A stretch of DNA of 64,000 nucleotides from Paenibacillus_E qinlingensis_A (GTDB lineage: Bacteria > Bacillota > Bacilli > Paenibacillales > NBRC-103111): the NCBI RefSeq assembly GCF_031455095.1, contig NZ_JAVDSB010000023.1, positions 1 to 64,000 of the forward strand. Reading direction: 5' to 3'. A program made the position numbers and the translations under genes. The notes beneath the pieces were generated by a model. That model had not been told where the DNA came from, did not search any database, and worked only from the letters and a program-made list of their open reading frames with translations. Of the stretch, positions 61,049 through 64,000 are shown one piece after another (the first letter of the stretch is position 1; the number at the start of each line of letters is the position of its first letter).

Positions 61049-62959
61049 TTGAACAAGTCCACTTATCAACGTTTGGAATACGACCGAGTTAAACAGCGTT
61101 TGGCTGACTTTGCAATGAGTTATTTGGGCCGTGCCCACATTGAGAATATGGAACCAAAGACTGAGATGGCTATTGTCATAACACTACTTCAAGAGACTGA
61201 AGAAGCTGTTCGTGTCATCGCCCACGGTGCCAGTGTACCGATCCCCTCCCTCGATGGAATTGAGCCGCTTATAGGCACTTTCGGGAAAGGATTTGTTTTT
61301 ACACCACAAGACTTTATGCACATCGCAAGATTCATCGAAAGTACACAGCAACTGAAAAGTTTTATGAAAAAAAAGGAATCTGTCACTCCGCGCATCGCCT
61401 CCTACGCGCTAACCTTATTCGACCTCAATGAACTGTTGACCGAGATCCGGCGCTGTATCCGCAACGGTCAAGTCGATAACGAGGCCAGCGCTGCCTTGTC
61501 GCGAGTCCGCAAAAAGATAATCATACTAGACGAGCGAATCCGCAAAAAACTCGACACGGCCTTGTCCAAATACCGCAGCTATTTGCAGGATAGCGTGGTC
61601 TCGACTCGAGGCGGCCGCTATGTGTTGTCCGTGAAGAAAGAATACCGCAAACAAGTTAGCGGTGCCGTGCTGGACGAGTCGGCAAGTGGTCAGACCGTAT
61701 TTATTGAGCCGGCAGATATCGCTGATTTGTATGCTGATCTTGCACATCTGTTGTCTGAGGAAGCAGCTGAGGAAACAAGAGTACTCAGCGAACTTACGGA
61801 TCAGGTTGAGGGCAATACGTATGAAATTTCTATTAATTTGGAGACGATTGGCCATTACGACTACATGTTCGCAAAAGCTAAATACGCGAAACTCATCGAC
61901 GGACGAACGGTTAATCTGAACGATCGCGGTCGGATCTCCATTCGTAGCGGACGCCATCCCCTGCTCGGTCGGCATTCGGTACCACTTGATTTTCACATCG
62001 GCGAGGATTACCGTGCACTAGTAATTACAGGCCCTAATACAGGGGGTAAGACCGTTTCGCTAAAAACCGTCGGTTTGCTGACCCTAATGGTGCAGTCCGG
62101 TTTGCTCGTTCCCGTAGGAGAAGGAAGCGAATTTGCCGTATACAGATCCATAATGGTAGATATTGGAGATGGACAAAGTCTTGAAAATTCGCTCAGCACC
62201 TTCTCTTCGCATGTCAAGAACGTAATCGGCATCCTCAAGGCTGCTGGTCCTTCTTCGCTGGTCCTTCTCGATGAGCTTGCCTCAGGAACTGACCCCGGCG
62301 AAGGAATCGGCCTATCGATTGCCGTGCTTGAGGAATTATACCGGCTCGGAGCAACGATCATGGCAACGACACATTTTAGCGAGATTAAGAAATTTGCCGA
62401 CACTGCGCCTGGCTTCGAGAATGCACGCATGGAATTCGATACGGAAACACTGGAGCCCCTTTACAAATTGACGATTGGTCAAGCGGGATCCTCCTATGCC
62501 TTCTATATCTCACAAAAACTCGGTATGCCGCTCGCGCTTATCGAGAGATCGAAGCAGATCACAAAAGATGTGACGCAACACACACCAGAGGCACCTGCAA
62601 TAACTGTCGTTGTACCAGGAAAACCATCCGTAACAGTCCCATTGCAGGAAAAAGTGGAACGAGCAGCAATACCGCATTTTGCTATAGGTGACTGCGTATG
62701 GGTGCATTCGCTGCGCCGTACAGGCATTGTTTGCAGCGAGCCTGATCATCGGGGAAACATTACGGTGCAAATTCAGAAGGAAAAAGTGCGAATCAACCGC
62801 AAGAGATTATCTCTCTATATCGAGCGCAGCAAGCTATATCCAGAAGGAGACTACGATATGGACATCGTGTTTGAATCGAAAAGCACAAGAAAGAAACGAA
62901 AGCAGATGAGCAAACGTCATGTTGAGGGGTTAACGATCGAGTATAAGGAAAATCAATAG
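61049..62959 (+). CDS. MutS2-like ATPase lacking the Smr nuclease domain
   Basis: This protein of about 636 residues is homologous to MutS2. It has an N-terminal lever/core region (about 1-300; STYQRLEYDRVKQRLADFA), then an ABC-type ATPase with Walker A GPNTGGKT (about 327), the Q/signature region SLENSLSTFSSHVKN, Walker B LVLLDELASGTDPGEG (about 405), and switch histidine in ATTHFSEIK. A KOW-like domain follows (about 540-600; FAIGDCVWVHSLRRTGIVCSEPD) and a basic C-terminal tail. MutS2 proteins of about 785 residues end in a Smr nuclease domain, absent here. MutS2 is known to bind collided ribosomes. The start is TTG at 61049, after AAAGGAGG. A leader peptide and terminator precede it, suggesting induction by translation stress. 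Confidence 0.88.
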   Translation: MNKSTYQRLEYDRVKQRLADFAMSYLGRAHIENMEPKTEMAIVITLLQETEEAVRVIAHGASVPIPSLDGIEPLIGTFGKGFVFTPQDFMHIARFIESTQQLKSFMKKKESVTPRIASYALTLFDLNELLTEIRRCIRNGQVDNEASAALSRVRKKIIILDERIRKKLDTALSKYRSYLQDSVVSTRGGRYVLSVKKEYRKQVSGAVLDESASGQTVFIEPADIADLYADLAHLLSEEAAEETRVLSELTDQVEGNTYEISINLETIGHYDYMFAKAKYAKLIDGRTVNLNDRGRISIRSGRHPLLGRHSVPLDFHIGEDYRALVITGPNTGGKTVSLKTVGLLTLMVQSGLLVPVGEGSEFAVYRSIMVDIGDGQSLENSLSTFSSHVKNVIGILKAAGPSSLVLLDELASGTDPGEGIGLSIAVLEELYRLGATIMATTHFSEIKKFADTAPGFENARMEFDTETLEPLYKLTIGQAGSSYAFYISQKLGMPLALIERSKQITKDVTQHTPEAPAITVVVPGKPSVTVPLQEKVERAAIPHFAIGDCVWVHSLRRTGIVCSEPDHRGNITVQIQKEKVRINRKRLSLYIERSKLYPEGDYDMDIVFESKSTRKKRKQMSKRHVEGLTIEYKENQ

Positions 62960-62977
62960 TGGCGTTTTGGGGTAATT

Positions 62978-63020
62978 GTGACTGGCTAACACTTGATTAG
63001 ATAAAGTCCTAGCCAGTCAC
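62978..63020. terminator. bidirectional terminator between the MutS2-like and HesB-like genes
   Basis: GTGACTGGCT and AGCCAGTCAC form a 10-base-pair stem with a 23-base loop. It lies between convergent gene ends and probably serves both; its T runs are short. Confidence 0.6.
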
Positions 63021-63033
63021 TGTATTCGCTTCT

Positions 63034-63336
63034 TTATTTTTCAAGAAAACCTGTAGAAGGGTTTGTTATGAAGAACCCTGGATCAGGTACATAAAAATAC
63101 TGAATCCAAACGCCATCTAAAAGGGGTTCGCGTTTATCTAATAGGATCTCAATGTCTTTGTCTGTTTTCACGATTTCATCATGTTCAGTAGGTGTATCCA
63201 GCTTTATATCATAATGACCATGATCTCCATGATTCTGAGTTATAAAAACACGAATCATCTTTCCCCCAACCGCTTCTTCACTATTCAGCAAATTTTTTAT
63301 TACGGTTGCAGCGTTCCGATTAATTTTACATTTCAT
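63034..63336 (-). CDS. HesB/IscA-like family protein without cluster cysteines
   Basis: This 100-residue protein is like the HesB-like/DUF1462-type Bacilli family: MKCKINRNAATVIKNLLN, GKMIRVFITQNHGDHGHYDIKLDTP, LLDKREPLLDGVWIQYFYVPDPGFFITNPSTG. It has the A-type carrier fold but lacks the three cysteines that hold an iron-sulfur cluster, so it probably does not carry one. The function is unknown. Its promoter region faces the TetR gene, and both could be controlled by that regulator. Confidence 0.8.
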   Translation of the reverse strand: MKCKINRNAATVIKNLLNSEEAVGGKMIRVFITQNHGDHGHYDIKLDTPTEHDEIVKTDKDIEILLDKREPLLDGVWIQYFYVPDPGFFITNPSTGFLEK

Positions 63337-63510
63337 AGGTGTGTCCTCTATTCTTATTTTATTACTGTAATAATATTAATTACAGTATGTTTTGTCAAGC
63401 TATAGATTCATAAGCATATCAGGCGCGCGGTTTCTTCACGAGATTGACAAAATGAAAGCGAATGCTATAATTTTAAAAACGAACGATCTTATTTTTTGGG
63501 TGTGATGAGA

Positions 63511-64000
63511 ATGAAAAAAGGCGAAAAAACCAAGTTGCATATTATTGAGCAAGCAGCGATTTTGATGAATAGAAAGGGTTTTTTATCTACCCCACTTTCC
63601 GACATTGTAGAAGTTACTGGCATGCAAAAAGGTGGGCTCTATAACCACTTCAAAGATAAAGAAGAATTGGCTCTACTAGCATTTGATGAATGCAATCGAA
63701 TCATTCATGATTACATTGCAAAGGAACTCAACCTCAAGATTACGTCAAAAGAACGAATAGTAACCTTTATTGAATCCTACTTATCCTTTGGAGAGAATCC
63801 CACGCTTCCTGGTGGATGTCCTATTATGAATGCAAGTGTTGAAGCAGATTTCGGGCAATCCGAGCCGTTGATGAAAAGAACACAATCTGCTATGCAGAGT
63901 GTTATTGATTTTCTCTCGGATATGATTGCTGAAGGAATCACGGACAAGGAAATTCGGTCTGATGTGAATCCTAAGCAATCCGCGGTGTATATAATGGCTA
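63511..64000 (+). CDS. TetR/AcrR family regulator (cut by window end)
   Basis: The frame is open to the right edge (163 codons seen). It has a TetR-type N-terminal helix-turn-helix (KLHIIEQAAILMNRKGFLSTPLSDIVEVTGMQKGGLYNHFKDKEELALLAFDE, about 8-60). The next part includes GGCPIMNASVEADFGQSEP, as in the TetR subgroup with the TetR_C_11-type ligand domain. TetR proteins repress genes until a small molecule binds. The start could be ATG at 63505 or 63511. It lies divergent to the HesB-like gene. Confidence 0.85.
   Translation, partial: MKKGEKTKLHIIEQAAILMNRKGFLSTPLSDIVEVTGMQKGGLYNHFKDKEELALLAFDECNRIIHDYIAKELNLKITSKERIVTFIESYLSFGENPTLPGGCPIMNASVEADFGQSEPLMKRTQSAMQSVIDFLSDMIAEGITDKEIRSDVNPKQSAVYIMA

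Overview
The window reads as chromosomal DNA of a spore-forming, low-to-middle GC Firmicute, most probably Paenibacillus or a close relative. This is inferred from gene types: an SLH-anchored envelope protein, a BclA-like collagen-repeat spore-surface gene, a membrane-bound AraC regulator with LplB/YtcP-type sugar permeases, GH2 and GH78 enzymes, a 7TM histidine kinase paired with a SARP-like response regulator, copper-amine-oxidase 'stalk' domain proteins, and the yojF-bshB2 bacillithiol pair. Shine-Dalgarno sites are strong (AGGAGG/GGAGG) and GTG or TTG starts are common. No rRNA, tRNA, insertion sequence, prophage or CRISPR array was seen.

Layout. 1-3.6 kb: degraded reading frames at the left edge, a DinB-fold protein, small secreted proteins, a GNAT acetyltransferase and a frameshifted collagen-like gene. 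3.7-11.4 kb: a GH2 glycosidase whose promoter sits between two identical-type palindromic operators, a membrane histidine kinase with a degenerate GGDEF domain, an aquaporin, and the 7TM kinase/SARP regulator pair. 11.5-15.4 kb: a 1293-residue SLH protein with five 80-residue repeats. 15.7-22.8 kb: a methyltransferase, an SDR/MerR pair, a beta-propeller phytase behind a probable Pho box, DUF421, DUF2332 and a stalk-domain protein. 23.2-37.3 kb: a carbohydrate region with a GH78 rhamnosidase, a frameshifted heparinase II/III-like enzyme, a truncated cupin, a hybrid histidine kinase, and a 1588-residue beta-helix protein preceded by a cre-like site. 37.5-44.4 kb: small housekeeping and stress genes, a broken phzF, an EamA transporter/methyltransferase pair, and yojF-bshB2. 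44.5-51.8 kb: a transport and catabolism locus (AraC regulator, two permeases, solute-binding lipoprotein, amidohydrolase, Rieske protein). 52-60.7 kb: hydrolases, a creatininase-family enzyme, a truncated alcohol dehydrogenase, a secreted repeat protein, a stress protein, a second-type GAPDH and an L,D-transpeptidase.

The most interesting element is at 60.8-63.0 kb. A seven-codon leader peptide with a strong ribosome-binding site is followed by a strong intrinsic terminator, and then by a MutS2-like ATPase that keeps the KOW domain but lacks the C-terminal Smr nuclease. This is the layout of a translation-controlled attenuator, as seen upstream of erm and ABC-F resistance genes. MutS2 is known to act on collided ribosomes, so this may be a ribosome-rescue or antibiotic-tolerance gene induced by translation stress.

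A second theme is gene decay. At least five genes are broken or truncated (collagen-like, heparinase-like, cupin, phzF, alcohol dehydrogenase), with further possible remnants. Two of these could be repaired by a one- or two-base change, so a sequencing error has to be excluded for them.
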